DNA of 64,000 nucleotides from Micrococcaceae bacterium Sec5.1 (GCA_039636795.1 CP143430.1:682001-746000), one strand, 5' to 3'; numbered from the stretch's first letter, positions 6,373 to 16,626 are shown. Program-made: numbers and translations. Notes: generated by a model not told the origin, from the sequence alone.

Positions 6373-8865
6373 TTACCGCACCTCGATGTCCAGAGTCTGG
6401 AAGGTGTCCGCAACATGGCGACCCACCAGCAGCCGGAAGCTTCCACGCTCAAACTGCCAGCCGCCGTCGTAGTGCGCAAAAGCCTTTGCCGGAATGCGGA
6501 CTTCAACGCTGTCAGTCCCCGCTGGAGCAAGGTGCGTTCCCGCGTAGCCCGCCAACCAACGGACCGGACGTTCCACAGCGGAATCGGTGCGCTCAAGGTA
6601 GACCTGAACCACTTCACGTCCCGTACGCGTGCCGGTGTTCTTCACCGGGACGTGCACAACCACGTCCTTGCCGGCCTGAACCGACTGTGGCGCGTGTGGG
6701 GTGCCGAATTCGAAAGTCGTATACCCGAGACCGAAGCCGAAAGGCAGCGCCGGAGCCGGGCCGCCTGCCGCTTGCTGCTTGAGCCACGCGCGGTAGCCCA
6801 CATGAATTCCCTCGGAGTAGACCACTTTGCCGTCTACGGGAGTGGTGTTCAGGACCGGGACATCTCCAAGGGGTGCCGGCCACGTTGTAGGGAGCCGACC
6901 ACCAGGTTCATCGGCGCCAAGCAGGATATCTGCAATCGCGCTGCCGAACTCCTGTCCACCGAACCAGCCCAGCAGCACCGCGTTTACCTTCTCGAGCCAC
7001 GGCATCACCACCGGTGAGCCCGAGTTCACAACCACTACCGTGCGTGGGTTGACTGCGGCGACAGCCTCAACGAGTTCGTTCTGGAACCCGGGGAGGTCCA
7101 GGTCCTTACGGTCAAAGCCCTCGGATTCGATGGCTGCATTGGTTCCTACGACCACAACAGCTACATCTGAAGACCGGGCGGCTTCCACCGCGGCGTCGAT
7201 CTCCGCCTGGGGATCCGCCACCACGGTTTCTTCGCCCAGCAGGATTGCCGTGAACGGGATGATCTGTTCCTTGGGGAGGCGGTATTCGGCCTCGATGCGC
7301 ACGCTTTGGCCGACTGCGGTCTCAACTGCGTGAACAGTCTTGGGCGGATCGAAGAGTGCAGCACCGAGGACGTCGGTGTCGTCCTGGATCTCTTCGTTGA
7401 AGACTTCGGCTCCATCCAATGAGAGACGGATGTGCCCCACAGTGCCTACTCCGAGGTGGTGGACACCTGCCGAGTCGGCTGTCCAATCGGTTTCCATCCG
7501 AATGATGGCAGCGCCTTCCGGGATGCCGATTCCGAACCAGATCAAATGTGAGGCGAGGCGGTCGTCGCCCGAAATCTCTGTGCCGTCCTCCGCGAGGAAC
7601 GTCACACGGATCCCTGGGACGTTGGAGACCGGATTGTGCAGTGAAGTCCGGGGGAACGCCTGGAGGCCCTCGGCCACCTTGGCGCCGCGCGCGTAGGTGA
7701 CACGGACGCCGTCGGGCAGTGCATTACGCAGGCCCTCCAGTGGCGAGACGGTGTACTTAGGCATCACCGTGGCGCTTCCGCCGCCTTGCGTCCGGGCCTC
7801 TGCCGCATTGTGGCCAATCACCGCAACGCTGTTCAGGGTGGTGGGATCCAGTGGCAGGATGCCGCCTTCGTTACGGACCAGCACGGCGCCTCGGACGGCA
7901 ACTTCACGCGCGACGGCGGCCCCGTCAAGTTTCGCGGGGAGATCGGTGACCGCGGGCTGGAAGCCTTCGAGGGAGCCGACGCGGGCAGCGAGTCGCAGGA
8001 TACGGGTGACCTTTTCCCGGATGGCCCCGCGGCTGACTCGGCCATCATTGACGGCGGCCAGAAGCTTGGGTCCCCAATGGCCTACAGGCCCTGGCATTTC
8101 CAGATCCTGGTGGGCGTTTGCGGCATCAACGGAACGCACTCCCGTCCAGTCCGAAACCACCACGCCGTCGAAGCCCCATTCCGTGGAGAGCGGGGTTTCC
8201 AGCAGCTTGTTTTCGCTCGCCGTGGTGCCATTGATGGAGTTGTAGGAGCTCATGACCAGCCAAGCTCGCGCTTCCGTAATGGCGTCTTCAAACGCTGCCA
8301 GATAGAGCTCGCGCAGCGGGCGTTCGTCCACTACAGAGTCGGAAGTGAAGCGTTCCGTCTCGGCCTCGTTGGCCAGGTAGTGCTTGGGAGTCGCTCCTAC
8401 GCCCATGGACTGCACTCCGGCGACGTACGCGGCGGCCATCGTTGCCGTGAGCCGCGGATCCTCGCTCATGCATTCGAAATGACGGCCACCCAGCGGCGAA
8501 CGATGAAGGTTGATGGTGGGGCCGAGTACGGCGTGGACGCCCTTGCGGCGGGCCTCCTGGCCGAGAACCTGCCCGTAGCGGCGAGCGGTTTCCACGCTCC
8601 ACGTGGCGGAGAGCGCGGACGAGGACGGGAGGGAGATTGAGTCGTGGCGTTCGTCGAAGTCTTCGCCACGGACGCCGGCCGGTCCGTCGGACAGGACGAC
8701 GCGACTGAGCCCAATTTCAGGGATGGCGTGGGTGGACCAGACATCCGCTCCCGTCAGTAGTTGGATCTGCTGCTCCAGGGACAGGCTCTGTGCCAGTTCC
8801 CGGATGCGATCTTCGGCATCGGGCACGCCTGTTGCCAGGACTGCTTGGGAGAGTGTGGGGTTCAT
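6373..8865 (-). CDS. Glycoside hydrolase family 3 beta-glycosidase
   Basis: About 830 aa, a multi-domain GH3 enzyme. The N-terminal TIM barrel has the substrate-binding PKHY around residue 161 and the nucleophile Asp in VVVSDWTG near residue 239. An alpha/beta domain follows. A lectin-like insertion around residues 400-520 (LIWFGIGIPEGAAIIRMETD) resembles a PA14 domain, and a fibronectin-III-like end is seen in VQVYLERTD. There is no signal peptide, so it probably acts in the cytoplasm on imported oligosaccharides or glycosides. I chose the ATG at 8865 because of its AGGAG box; another lies 24 bp upstream. It is divergent from a TetR gene, with two operator-like repeats in between. Confidence 0.92.
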   Translation of the reverse strand: MNPTLSQAVLATGVPDAEDRIRELAQSLSLEQQIQLLTGADVWSTHAIPEIGLSRVVLSDGPAGVRGEDFDERHDSISLPSSSALSATWSVETARRYGQVLGQEARRKGVHAVLGPTINLHRSPLGGRHFECMSEDPRLTATMAAAYVAGVQSMGVGATPKHYLANEAETERFTSDSVVDERPLRELYLAAFEDAITEARAWLVMSSYNSINGTTASENKLLETPLSTEWGFDGVVVSDWTGVRSVDAANAHQDLEMPGPVGHWGPKLLAAVNDGRVSRGAIREKVTRILRLAARVGSLEGFQPAVTDLPAKLDGAAVAREVAVRGAVLVRNEGGILPLDPTTLNSVAVIGHNAAEARTQGGGSATVMPKYTVSPLEGLRNALPDGVRVTYARGAKVAEGLQAFPRTSLHNPVSNVPGIRVTFLAEDGTEISGDDRLASHLIWFGIGIPEGAAIIRMETDWTADSAGVHHLGVGTVGHIRLSLDGAEVFNEEIQDDTDVLGAALFDPPKTVHAVETAVGQSVRIEAEYRLPKEQIIPFTAILLGEETVVADPQAEIDAAVEAARSSDVAVVVVGTNAAIESEGFDRKDLDLPGFQNELVEAVAAVNPRTVVVVNSGSPVVMPWLEKVNAVLLGWFGGQEFGSAIADILLGADEPGGRLPTTWPAPLGDVPVLNTTPVDGKVVYSEGIHVGYRAWLKQQAAGGPAPALPFGFGLGYTTFEFGTPHAPQSVQAGKDVVVHVPVKNTGTRTGREVVQVYLERTDSAVERPVRWLAGYAGTHLAPAGTDSVEVRIPAKAFAHYDGGWQFERGSFRLLVGRHVADTFQTLDIEVR

Positions 8866-8927
8866 GTACTTGACTCCTGATGAACTCAATGACCCACCGT
8901 CGGGTCTTATCAGGAGACTTTAGCGAC

Positions 8928-8952
8928 AAAAATCTAGTGTGACTAGGTTTTT
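8928..8952. promoter_or_regulatory. Inverted repeat 1, candidate TetR operator
   Basis: AAAAATCTAG, five bases, then CTAGGTTTTT: 10-bp arms with one mismatch. It lies between the divergent GH3 and tetR genes, the usual place for a local TetR-family operator. It is repeated at 8961-8981. Confidence 0.65.
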
Positions 8953-8960
8953 ATGGAAAT

Positions 8961-8981
8961 AAATCTAGGACGACTCGATTT
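8961..8981. promoter_or_regulatory. Inverted repeat 2, candidate TetR operator
   Basis: AAATCTAG, five bases (GACGA), then CTCGATTT: the same plan as the first repeat with one mismatch. Together they fit the pattern AAATCTAG-N5-CTMGRTTT. It lies 25 bp before the tetR start, so autoregulation is likely. Confidence 0.6.
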
Positions 8982-9006
8982 TTGATGGGTGAAATAGACT
9001 GACTCA

Positions 9007-9621
9007 ATGTCTACTTCCAAGGCCCGCGGTCAATATGCGAAGGGTGCGGAACGCCGCGAACAAATCATCCAGACGGCTACCGACGTCTTTGCGACCGAAG
9101 GATTCGAAGGGACTGCGCTCAAGCGCGTCGCGGAACTCGTTGGGGTCAAGGAAGCCACCCTTTTCCACTACTTCAAGGGCAAGCAGGAACTCCTCACCGC
9201 AGTCCTGGCAGAGCGCGACCGACGGGCCATGGCTGTGGCAGGCCAGGAGGAGGTGGGCCTTAGCCTCATGCCGCCGATCGCCGAGCGGAACCAGCATGAG
9301 CCGGGGCTGACTACGCTGTACGCCGTCGCATCCGCCACAGCCAATGATCCCGGCCATGACTCCCACGGATACTTCAAAGAGCGGTACGAAAACGTGGTGC
9401 AGGGAATCAGCGAGGACATCGCCCGACGCCAGCAGACCGGTGAAGTCCGGGGCGACGTCGACGCGGCCATGCTGTCCAGATTGGTTGTCGCGGCGTTCGA
9501 TGGCCTGCAGTTGCAGTGGCTCTATGACAAAGACGTGGACATGGCGGAGGGACTAAGGCAGCTCATCGACGTCCTGCTGGCTCCGACTCACCCAAGTAGC
9601 TCGCAGCAGAGCGCGTTATGA
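9007..9621 (+). CDS. TetR/AcrR family regulator of the GH3 gene
   Basis: A 204-aa one-component repressor. The N-terminal helix-turn-helix (FEGTALKRVAELVGVKEATL, then FHYFKGKQELL) is canonical; the rest is the variable ligand-binding and dimer domain. It is divergent from the GH3 glycosidase, and the shared intergenic region holds two matching inverted repeats, so it most likely controls the glycosidase and itself in response to a sugar or aglycone. Its stop codon lies in the loop of a 17-bp terminator hairpin. Confidence 0.9.
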   Translation: MSTSKARGQYAKGAERREQIIQTATDVFATEGFEGTALKRVAELVGVKEATLFHYFKGKQELLTAVLAERDRRAMAVAGQEEVGLSLMPPIAERNQHEPGLTTLYAVASATANDPGHDSHGYFKERYENVVQGISEDIARRQQTGEVRGDVDAAMLSRLVVAAFDGLQLQWLYDKDVDMAEGLRQLIDVLLAPTHPSSSQQSAL

Positions 9622-9646
9622 AGGCTCAAAACGCGCTCTGCTGCGA
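9601..9646. terminator. Terminator overlapping the tetR stop codon
   Basis: A 17-bp perfect stem (9601-9617 with 9630-9646) with a 12-nt loop. The left arm is the end of the tetR coding region and the loop contains its TGA. It also lies downstream of the convergent lysC gene. Confidence 0.8.
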
Positions 9647-9675
9647 CCTGGTTGGGGTGCGTCGCTTGCTGAGCC

Positions 9676-11022
9676 CTAGCGGCCGGTGCCGCCATAAACG
9701 GTAGCTTCAGCGTCGCCGTCGAGCTCGAACGCGGCGTGGATGGCGCGGACGGCGTCATCCAGGGCGTCCGCGCTGGTAACCACGGAGATGCGGATTTCCG
9801 ACGTGGAGATCATGTCGATGTTGATGCCGGCATCGGAGAGGGCCTTGAAGAACGTTGCCGAAACGCCGGGGTGTGAACGCATCCCAGCGCCGATCAGGGA
9901 CAGCTTGCCAACGTGCTCGTTGTATTCGATGCTCTCGAAGCCGATCTGGCCTTCAGCTGCCCGCAGGGCTGCCAAAGCATCGGCGCCTTCAACGATTGGG
10001 AGGGTGAACGAGATGTCCGTGCGGCCCGTGCCGTGGGTGGACACGTTCTGCACGATCATGTCGATGTTCGAGTGCGCGTCCGCGATTACCTGGAAGATCG
10101 CGGCGGCCTTGCCGGGGATGTCCGGTACGCCTACAACGGTGACCTTGGCTTCGGACCGGTCGTGTGCAACGCCTGAGATGATTGGCTGCTCCAAGGCAAC
10201 TCCCTCTTGAATCGTGAACTTTTCATCGGCGCTCGGGATGACCCACGTGCCTTCGTGCTGGCTGAATGAGGAACGGACGTGCAGCGGCACGCCGAAACGG
10301 CGGGCATATTCCACGCACCGCAGGTGCAGAATCTTGGCGCCGGAAGCAGCGAGTTCCAGCATTTCTTCGCTGGAGATGCGGTCGATCTTCTGGGCGGAGG
10401 ACACAACGCGGGGGTCGGCGGTGTAGATGCCGTCCACGTCGGTGTAGATTTCGCAAACGTCGGCTTCGAGCGCTGCAGCCAAAGCAACGGCCGTAGTGTC
10501 CGAGCCGCCACGCCCCAGCGTGGTGATCTCGTTGGTGCTGCGGCTCATGCCCTGGAAGCCCGCCACGATCGCAATGTGTCCCTTGTCCAGGGCGGTGCGG
10601 ATGCGGTGGGGGTCGACGTCGATAATCCGGGCCTTGCCGTGGATGCCGTCGGTAATCATGCCTGCCTGGGAGCCCGTGAAGGACTGTGCCGAGGCGCCAA
10701 ACTTGTTGATGGCCATAGCAAGCAGTGCCATGGAAATTCGCTCTCCTGCGGAAAGGAGCATGTCCATTTCGCGGGCAGGAGCGGAGTCCGTCACCTGTCC
10801 TGCGAGGTCCAGGAGTTCGTCGGTGGTGTCTCCCATGGCGGAAACAACAACCACAACCTCGTTGCCGGCCTTCTGCGCATCCACAACACGCTGAGCGACC
10901 CGCTTGATGCCATCAGCATCGGCAACCGAGGAACCGCCGAACTTCTGAACGATCAGCTGCTTGGTAATGGCAGCTCCGTCGGAGAGCTCTTCGATCTTCA
11001 CTTCGGTAGTGGGCATAGTCAT
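9676..11022 (-). CDS. lysC: Aspartate kinase
   Basis: 448 aa, first enzyme of the aspartate family pathway (ATP plus L-aspartate to 4-phospho-L-aspartate), leading to lysine, threonine, methionine and diaminopimelate. The kinase signature KFGGSS is at residues 27-32. [11 protein letters not shown] and the C-terminal ACT pair ([29 protein letters not shown]) mark a feedback-regulated actinobacterial lysC. Length is slightly above the usual 420-425 aa because of a longer N-terminus. GAGGG lies before the ATG. In many actinobacteria asd follows; here a TetR gene lies downstream in opposite orientation instead. Confidence 0.96.
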   Translation of the reverse strand: MTMPTTEVKIEELSDGAAITKQLIVQKFGGSSVADADGIKRVAQRVVDAQKAGNEVVVVVSAMGDTTDELLDLAGQVTDSAPAREMDMLLSAGERISMALLAMAINKFGASAQSFTGSQAGMITDGIHGKARIIDVDPHRIRTALDKGHIAIVAGFQGMSRSTNEITTLGRGGSDTTAVALAAALEADVCEIYTDVDGIYTADPRVVSSAQKIDRISSEEMLELAASGAKILHLRCVEYARRFGVPLHVRSSFSQHEGTWVIPSADEKFTIQEGVALEQPIISGVAHDRSEAKVTVVGVPDIPGKAAAIFQVIADAHSNIDMIVQNVSTHGTGRTDISFTLPIVEGADALAALRAAEGQIGFESIEYNEHVGKLSLIGAGMRSHPGVSATFFKALSDAGINIDMISTSEIRISVVTSADALDDAVRAIHAAFELDGDAEATVYGGTGR

Positions 11023-11215
11023 GCGCGCACCCTCACTGCATCAATAGGGTTCGAACGCGGCATGCCAAACTCCAAATTCCAAATTTGAGCACGCCTGCGT
11101 AGCTTATTTGGCCAGTTTATCGCCGTGTTGTCTCACCACAGGAATTGTGACCACATGGCGGCCACACAGGCGTTTCGGCAGCAGGTCCACGGGCGTACGA
11201 TCCCTTTTATGAGCA

Positions 11216-12349
11216 TTGCGTGGTGCCATGGCCTGGGTTCCTGAGGACCCGGACGATCCCGGGCCAGCGCGCAGCGATTCGGAATACGAAGTGATCGGCG
11301 GCGGCGTCATCGACGACCGGTTTCCGCGGCGCGACGGGACCGCGGGCAGTGAACACAGGCTGAACCATCAACCTGGGATCGCTGACATCCTTGGAGCCGC
11401 TGTGCGGGAGGCCTGGGATGACTGCCGCACGTCCTTGCGATCGTGGTTCTGGTTGGCCTGCGCATGCGCCCTGATGCTCGCCTGGGCGACGGCCGCAACT
11501 GTGGTCGCCTTCGGCGAAGCCAACGGATGGTTCGAATCGAGCCTGTCAAGCGCCATCTACATTTTGATGGCCGGATTGATGGCAGTCGTTTCGGCGCTCC
11601 TCGGAGCAATGTGGGGCTTCCGTCAATTAGGGCGAACATTCTTCGGCGTGCTGTTCGCCGCATTCTTCCGCGGGGCGGTCTTCGCAGTGCCATCCGGCAT
11701 CGTGCTGCTCGCGGTGGGCGTGGCCGTCGGCGGGCCGATCGCGTTGGCGGGTGCCGGCGTCGTGGTTGTTGTCCTTGAAATTGTGTTGTTTGGACTCATA
11801 GGTGCCGGTGCCCGCGCATGCTCTGGCCGAACGGCGGCAAGTGTTGCCCTGGCTGCGGCGCTGGTGGCGTTCCTGTGCCTGGGCAATGTAGCTGCCACCA
11901 TTGCGCTGCTGCCCGGGACCGTCGTGATGGACCAAGCGTCAGTGCCCATCAACGTGGAGCGGGACGACAACGGACGGATCACAGCGTACGAGTGCGTTGG
12001 GCGTCTCCGCCCCGTGGAAGTGACGCATACAGAGCGGGTTGCTTGGCTGGCAGCTTCCAACCCCGTCCTGCTCTTCGGTAGCATCGCCTCGGAGGCGCTC
12101 CCCAAGGAGCATGAACTGGCATGGGTGTTGTCCGGCCTGCAGTGGGCAGCGGATGGACCGAGCCGTGATGTTCCGTGTATCGGAGGGGAATCAAGTGATC
12201 AGCTTGCGCCTCCGGTGCCCATCGCCCTCACCGGCCTCGTGATTCAGGCAGTGGTCGCTGCCTTGGTGCTCCTGCCAGGGCGCTGGTTGTCGTCACGCCG
12301 CCTTATGTCAGCGCATTCCGGCGGCCCTCAAACGCCCGGCCAAGCGTGA
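11216..12349 (+). CDS. Multi-pass membrane protein of unknown function
   Basis: Up to 377 aa. A cytoplasmic-type polar N-terminus of about 80 residues is followed by at least six hydrophobic segments: near [60 protein letters not shown], the LAGAG segment, [20 protein letters not shown] and a last one near the C-terminus. A soluble loop of about 100 residues precedes the last helix. The TTG at 11216 has no good ribosome site; the ATG at 11228 is an alternative. The 3' end overlaps the convergent recR by 47 bp. No family is recognised. Confidence 0.7.
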   Translation: MRGAMAWVPEDPDDPGPARSDSEYEVIGGGVIDDRFPRRDGTAGSEHRLNHQPGIADILGAAVREAWDDCRTSLRSWFWLACACALMLAWATAATVVAFGEANGWFESSLSSAIYILMAGLMAVVSALLGAMWGFRQLGRTFFGVLFAAFFRGAVFAVPSGIVLLAVGVAVGGPIALAGAGVVVVVLEIVLFGLIGAGARACSGRTAASVALAAALVAFLCLGNVAATIALLPGTVVMDQASVPINVERDDNGRITAYECVGRLRPVEVTHTERVAWLAASNPVLLFGSIASEALPKEHELAWVLSGLQWAADGPSRDVPCIGGESSDQLAPPVPIALTGLVIQAVVAALVLLPGRWLSSRRLMSAHSGGPQTPGQA

Positions 12350-12902
12350 CTTCATCGGCGTACTCAAGGTCCCCGCCCACTGGCAGGCCGGAAGCCAACC
12401 GCGTGACCGTGATCCCGATCGATTTGAGCATGCGGGCCAAATAGGTAGCCGTGGCCTCGCCCTCAAGGTTTGGATCAGTAGCGATGATGATTTCCTGGAT
12501 GGCGCCATCGTTGAGGCGTGTGAGGAGTTCGCGGATCCGCAACTGCTCCGGGCCAATGCCGGCGATCGGATTGATGGCTCCACCCAGCACGTGATACCGG
12601 CCGCGGAATGATCGCGTGCGCTCGACAGCAAGAACGTCCTTGGATTCCTCAACCACGCAAATGACCGACGGATCCCGCCTCGGGTCGCGACAAATGTTGC
12701 ACATTTCCTGCTCGGTGACGTTGCCGCACACAGTGCAGAACTTGACCCGTTCCTTCACCGTGGTGATGGCCGTAACGAGCCGTTTCATGTCCTCGGGATC
12801 GGCCTCAAGGATGTGGAACGCCAGGCGCTGTGCCGATTTCGGGCCCACACCGGGAAGCCGGCCGAGCTCGTCAATCAGCTCTTGAACTGCACCTTCGTAC
12901 AA
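12303..12902 (-). CDS. recR: Recombination mediator protein RecR
   Basis: 199 aa, the usual RecR length. The N-terminal [15 protein letters not shown] is a helix-hairpin-helix DNA contact. A zinc finger (C56, C59, C68, C71) and a Toprim domain ([14 protein letters not shown] and further) follow. RecR works with RecF/RecO to load RecA at gaps. The start is TTG with GAGGA just before it. It lies 33 bp downstream of dnaX on the same strand, the dnaX-recR order common in bacteria. Its last 47 bp overlap the convergent membrane-protein gene. Confidence 0.97.
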   Translation of the reverse strand: MYEGAVQELIDELGRLPGVGPKSAQRLAFHILEADPEDMKRLVTAITTVKERVKFCTVCGNVTEQEMCNICRDPRRDPSVICVVEESKDVLAVERTRSFRGRYHVLGGAINPIAGIGPEQLRIRELLTRLNDGAIQEIIIATDPNLEGEATATYLARMLKSIGITVTRLASGLPVGGDLEYADEVTLGRAFEGRRNALT

Positions 12903-12935
12903 AATGTCCTCGTTTGTTTGGTATCAATGCTGTCA

Positions 12936-15900
12936 TCAGCGGGGTTGCAGGGGAGAACCATCCAAGGCGCGCTCTTCGATCAGCTTTCCGCCCAGAATAC
13001 GCTCCACGGCAGCCCGCCCAAAGACCCTCGATTCCTCGATCGTCTCGTCCTCCGGGCTGGGGATGTCCTCAGGTGCCGGCTCCGACCGGGCCTGGGTCCG
13101 CACGGGCGCCTGCACCCGTCCGGCTTGGGCTTCAGGACTGTTGGTCAAGCGCTGGTAAAGGCTCTGGCGACCCGAAGGACCGCTCGACGGCGCGCCTTCC
13201 TCAAGCGTCGCAACGGAGCCACTGGCGTGTTGGGTTTCCGTAGCTGTGATGGGCCATGCGGCAGGCGCTTGGGTCGCCTGGGCAGGTATGGTGCCGGGCC
13301 AGCTCGACGCCGGAGCGACGTCCCAGCCCGACGAGCCGTTTTGCTCCGCTTTGGTCAGGTGGCCATACGTCGGGGTTGCTGCGTCAGCCGTGTTCGCTGG
13401 GGCTTGCGCCGCCGTTGCTTGCGCCGCTGGGGCTTGCCTGTCGGTTGGGGCCTGCCAGTCCGGGGCTTGCGCCGCGGCGGGTTCGTAGTCGGGGTTGCTC
13501 GACACACCCGTGTCGGCCTCAACTGGAGCCTGTGGTTTGGCACCCACGTTGGAGTCGGTCCCGACCACCCACGTGCCCGGCGCTTGTTCTACTGCCCGGG
13601 ACCAGGGGTCGTGGGAAGCGGTCGCTTCTGAGGTTTTGACAGCTGTAGTGACCGGCGATGCGGGGGTGTGCTCCGCAGGGGTTTGGTGGTCAGGGATTTG
13701 TTCCGATGACGTGGACTGTGCCGGACGTTCCGAGAAAGCCTGTGCCTGGGTGGTATTCGGACCGGAAAAAGCGGGTGAGGGTTCCCAATCCATCGGCGGT
13801 TCTTCGTCCAGCGGTGGTGCATCTTCGTCGAGCGGAGGACCCCAATCCTCGTCGGGGTAGGAGTAGTCTCCAGTTGGCTCCAAAGCGGCAGCAGGCGCGC
13901 GTGTCTCTGCAGTTGCAGGTGCTTGGGCGGCCGGTGCTGGCGTCTCTGGATAGGCAAGTGCTGGTGCGGCTTGCTGCGCGGGTTCTGGCGTCGTCCACTG
14001 GGCAGGTTCTGGCGCAGCACTGGGAACCATGGCTTCCCTATGCGGCGCGTCCGTTGCCGAAGCAGAAGCGGCGGGTGCCGGCGTCGTGGGTTCTTGCTGT
14101 GCCGGGGCGTGCGCATTGGCGGGGACTGCCTCCGGCCCGGCGGGAACCGGTGGGGCTGCCTGAGGGCCAGCGGGTGCCAAGCCCCAGGCAGAGTCGACCG
14201 ACGAAACAGGGGTCGGGGCAGGGGCAGGCGCGGCCGGCACTGGCACGTCCGGCACCGGGACAGCTGGCGCTGTGCTTGGGGCCGGCGCTGCCGAGAGTGA
14301 TGCTGATGGTGATGTCGACGGTGCTGTGGTGCCAGGTGACGCCGGAAGATCCCGGCTAGTAGGTGCTTTTGGGTTTGGCTCAGAGCTCGCTGAGCTGTTG
14401 CCGCCGGCCACTGCGACGATCTGGCAGTCGATGCCGATGGTCTTGTGGATTGCCTGGCGAAGGTTCTCGGCGTGATCCGCGCGCCCAAAGGCACCGGCGA
14501 GCCCGGCCGTGGTGAAGGCGAGTGTCAGCACCTGGCCGTCGAACTGTGCCACCTGGGCATTCGGTTCGACCAAGGCCCAGGTGCTGCGCTTGATCTTGGT
14601 CAGCGTCTGCAGGACTTCGGGCCAGGCGCGACGGAGGGCTTCGACGTCTCCACCAGCGGCTGGCGCTGGCCGGGACGCCGGGGCTGGCTGCGAAGCTGGT
14701 GCGGTCTGCGAGGCGGGTGCAGTCTGCGGAGCTGGTTGTGGCGCGGCGGGAGGGGCCGTCGCAGCGGGTTGCTTCGGCGAGGGAGCATTCTGGACAGGAC
14801 GCTGTGCAGCCGTCGACTCGTCCACGGGCCAGTCGTTGGTCGAGACGCGAGGAGCGGAGAGTTGCTCCCGCGACACGGGCGTTGACGACGTGTCCGGCAC
14901 GGCTACAGGCGCCTGAACTGGTGCCGGTGCTGGTGACTGAACTGGTGCAGATGCCGGAGTCGCCGTCGGTGGGACCGATACTGCTGCCGCCGGCGCTTGC
15001 GCGGGGGCAGACTGGGCAACGGGTACAACCGCGGGTGAAGAAGCCGCGGCGGAAGGCGTGCCGGAAGCGGCAGCCGGGATCCCGGCGTCGCCCGCGTAAT
15101 TCAGTCGACGCTCCACGCGGTCGATCCGGGCCGCAATGCCCCGTTCTGTTTCCTCGGAGCTGGGCAGCAGGATCCGCGCGCACAGAAGTTCCAAGTGCAG
15201 GCGCGGGGAGGTGGCTCCGGTCATTTCCGTGAGCGCCGTGTTGGTGACGTCCGCGGCGCGGGAAAGCTCCGCAGCGCCCAGGTTCGTGGCCTGGTTGCGC
15301 ATCCGGGCAATCTGGTCCTCGGGCACGCCACGGAGGATCGCCTGTGCGCTCTCAGGCATTGCCTGGACGATGATGAGGTCCCGGAAGCGCTCCAGGAGGT
15401 CTTCCACGAAGCGCCGGGGATCGTGCCCGGTCTGGATAACGCGGTCAACGGCGCGGAAGACAGTTGCGGAATCGGCTGCTGCGACGGCGTCCACGACGTC
15501 GTCCAGCAAGGAAGCGTGCGTGTAGCCGAGAAGCGCGACGGCGAGCTCGTAGTCCAGGCCGTTGGGTCCCGCGCCTGCCATGAGCTGATCCAGCACGGAC
15601 AAGGTATCGCGGACGGAACCGCCACCGGCGCGGATAACGAGCGAAAGCACGCCCGGAGCTACGGGGACGTTCTCCTGGTGGCAGAGCAGCTCAAGGTACT
15701 TCATGAGCGGCTCGGGCGGCACCAAGCGGAATGGGTAGTGGTGGGTACGCGAGCGGATGGTGCCGATGACTTTGTCCGGCTCCGTGGTGGCAAAGATGAA
15801 CTTGATGTGTTCCGGCGGCTCTTCGACGATCTTCAGGAGCGCGTTGAAGCCAGCCGACGTGACCATGTGCGCTTCGTCGATAATGAAGATCTTGTAGCGG

Positions 15901-16262
15901 TCCCGCACCGGGGCGAAGGTTGCGCGCTCGCGGAGATCGCGGGCGTCGTCGACGCCGCCGTGGCTGGCGGCGTCAATCTCGATGACGTCCAGGGACCCTG
16001 AGCCGCCGCGCGCGAGTTCGATGCAGCTGGGGCATTTGCCGCAGGGGGTGTCGGTGGGTCCCTCGGCGCAGTTAAGGCAACGGGCCAGAATGCGCGCGGA
16101 GGTGGTCTTGCCGCAGCCGCGGGGGCCGGAGAAGAGGTACGCGTGGTTCACGCGGTTCTTCCGCAGGGCCGTCATCAGGGGCTCGGTGACGTGTTCCTGC
16201 CCGATAACGTCCGCGAAAGAGTCCGGGCGATACCTTCGATACAGGGCAGTTGTAACAGTCAC
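12936..16262 (-). CDS. dnaX: DNA polymerase III subunit gamma/tau
   Basis: 1108 aa, the clamp-loader ATPase. Walker A GPRGCGKT is at 46-53, zinc-binding cysteines at about 65, 74, 77 and 80, and the Walker B/DEAH box in IFIIDEAHM near 129. The AAA+ and collar part ends near residue 370. The remaining 700 or so residues are low-complexity, rich in Ala, Pro, Gln and Ser, interrupted by a more ordered stretch near residues 540-640 (WPEVLQTLTKIKRSTWALV) that looks like the tau polymerase-binding region. The start is GTG. It is followed by recR and preceded by the SRP RNA. The long tail is typical of actinobacteria but large even so. Confidence 0.96.
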   Translation of the reverse strand: MTVTTALYRRYRPDSFADVIGQEHVTEPLMTALRKNRVNHAYLFSGPRGCGKTTSARILARCLNCAEGPTDTPCGKCPSCIELARGGSGSLDVIEIDAASHGGVDDARDLRERATFAPVRDRYKIFIIDEAHMVTSAGFNALLKIVEEPPEHIKFIFATTEPDKVIGTIRSRTHHYPFRLVPPEPLMKYLELLCHQENVPVAPGVLSLVIRAGGGSVRDTLSVLDQLMAGAGPNGLDYELAVALLGYTHASLLDDVVDAVAAADSATVFRAVDRVIQTGHDPRRFVEDLLERFRDLIIVQAMPESAQAILRGVPEDQIARMRNQATNLGAAELSRAADVTNTALTEMTGATSPRLHLELLCARILLPSSEETERGIAARIDRVERRLNYAGDAGIPAAASGTPSAAASSPAVVPVAQSAPAQAPAAAVSVPPTATPASAPVQSPAPAPVQAPVAVPDTSSTPVSREQLSAPRVSTNDWPVDESTAAQRPVQNAPSPKQPAATAPPAAPQPAPQTAPASQTAPASQPAPASRPAPAAGGDVEALRRAWPEVLQTLTKIKRSTWALVEPNAQVAQFDGQVLTLAFTTAGLAGAFGRADHAENLRQAIHKTIGIDCQIVAVAGGNSSASSEPNPKAPTSRDLPASPGTTAPSTSPSASLSAAPAPSTAPAVPVPDVPVPAAPAPAPTPVSSVDSAWGLAPAGPQAAPPVPAGPEAVPANAHAPAQQEPTTPAPAASASATDAPHREAMVPSAAPEPAQWTTPEPAQQAAPALAYPETPAPAAQAPATAETRAPAAALEPTGDYSYPDEDWGPPLDEDAPPLDEEPPMDWEPSPAFSGPNTTQAQAFSERPAQSTSSEQIPDHQTPAEHTPASPVTTAVKTSEATASHDPWSRAVEQAPGTWVVGTDSNVGAKPQAPVEADTGVSSNPDYEPAAAQAPDWQAPTDRQAPAAQATAAQAPANTADAATPTYGHLTKAEQNGSSGWDVAPASSWPGTIPAQATQAPAAWPITATETQHASGSVATLEEGAPSSGPSGRQSLYQRLTNSPEAQAGRVQAPVRTQARSEPAPEDIPSPEDETIEESRVFGRAAVERILGGKLIEERALDGSPLQPR

Positions 16263-16301
16263 AAGTGAAACCTACCTATAGGGACTGACATTTTAAATAA
16301 G

Positions 16302-16391
16302 AGACCCCTCATGCACCCGCCAGAGCCCATCTACCCTTGCTACCTTCCGGTCCTGGGGGAGTTCAACAGGATGACGCCACATGAGGGGCCG
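16302..16391 (-). ncRNA. ffs: Small signal recognition particle RNA (4.5S-type)
   Basis: The minus strand reads GGCCCCTCATG at the 5' end and pairs with CATGAGGGGTC at the 3' end, giving a single long hairpin of about 90 nt. Near the tip it carries the conserved apical signature AGGACCGGAAGGTAGCAAGG, the GGAA tetraloop and the asymmetric internal loop bound by Ffh. It lies directly upstream of dnaX on the same strand, a placement seen in related bacteria. Ends are set by the terminal pairing and may be off by a few bases. Confidence 0.93.
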
Positions 16392-16626
16392 TCGACAAGC
16401 TTACCTGAACTTGGTTATTGGTTCGAATCGGCACAAAGGGCTGTGGAAAACGCTCGACGGCGGCTGGTTGCGAGTTTCGGCCGCTCCTGAGCGCTTGCCT
16501 TGGACGTGTGAGAGGAATCCGTAGTTTGTCGGAGAGGTGCAATAGGATCGCCAAATCAGTCCCGCCGCGTCTGCCGATAAAGTTCATTTGCGCAAAGGGT
16601 TAGTGATCTAGCGTTAAGACGGAGGG

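Noticed and set aside
13589..14494. Arg/Pro/His-rich frames within the dnaX tail
   Set aside because: They arise from the low-complexity GC-rich dnaX tail in other frames; there is no ribosome site or known domain.
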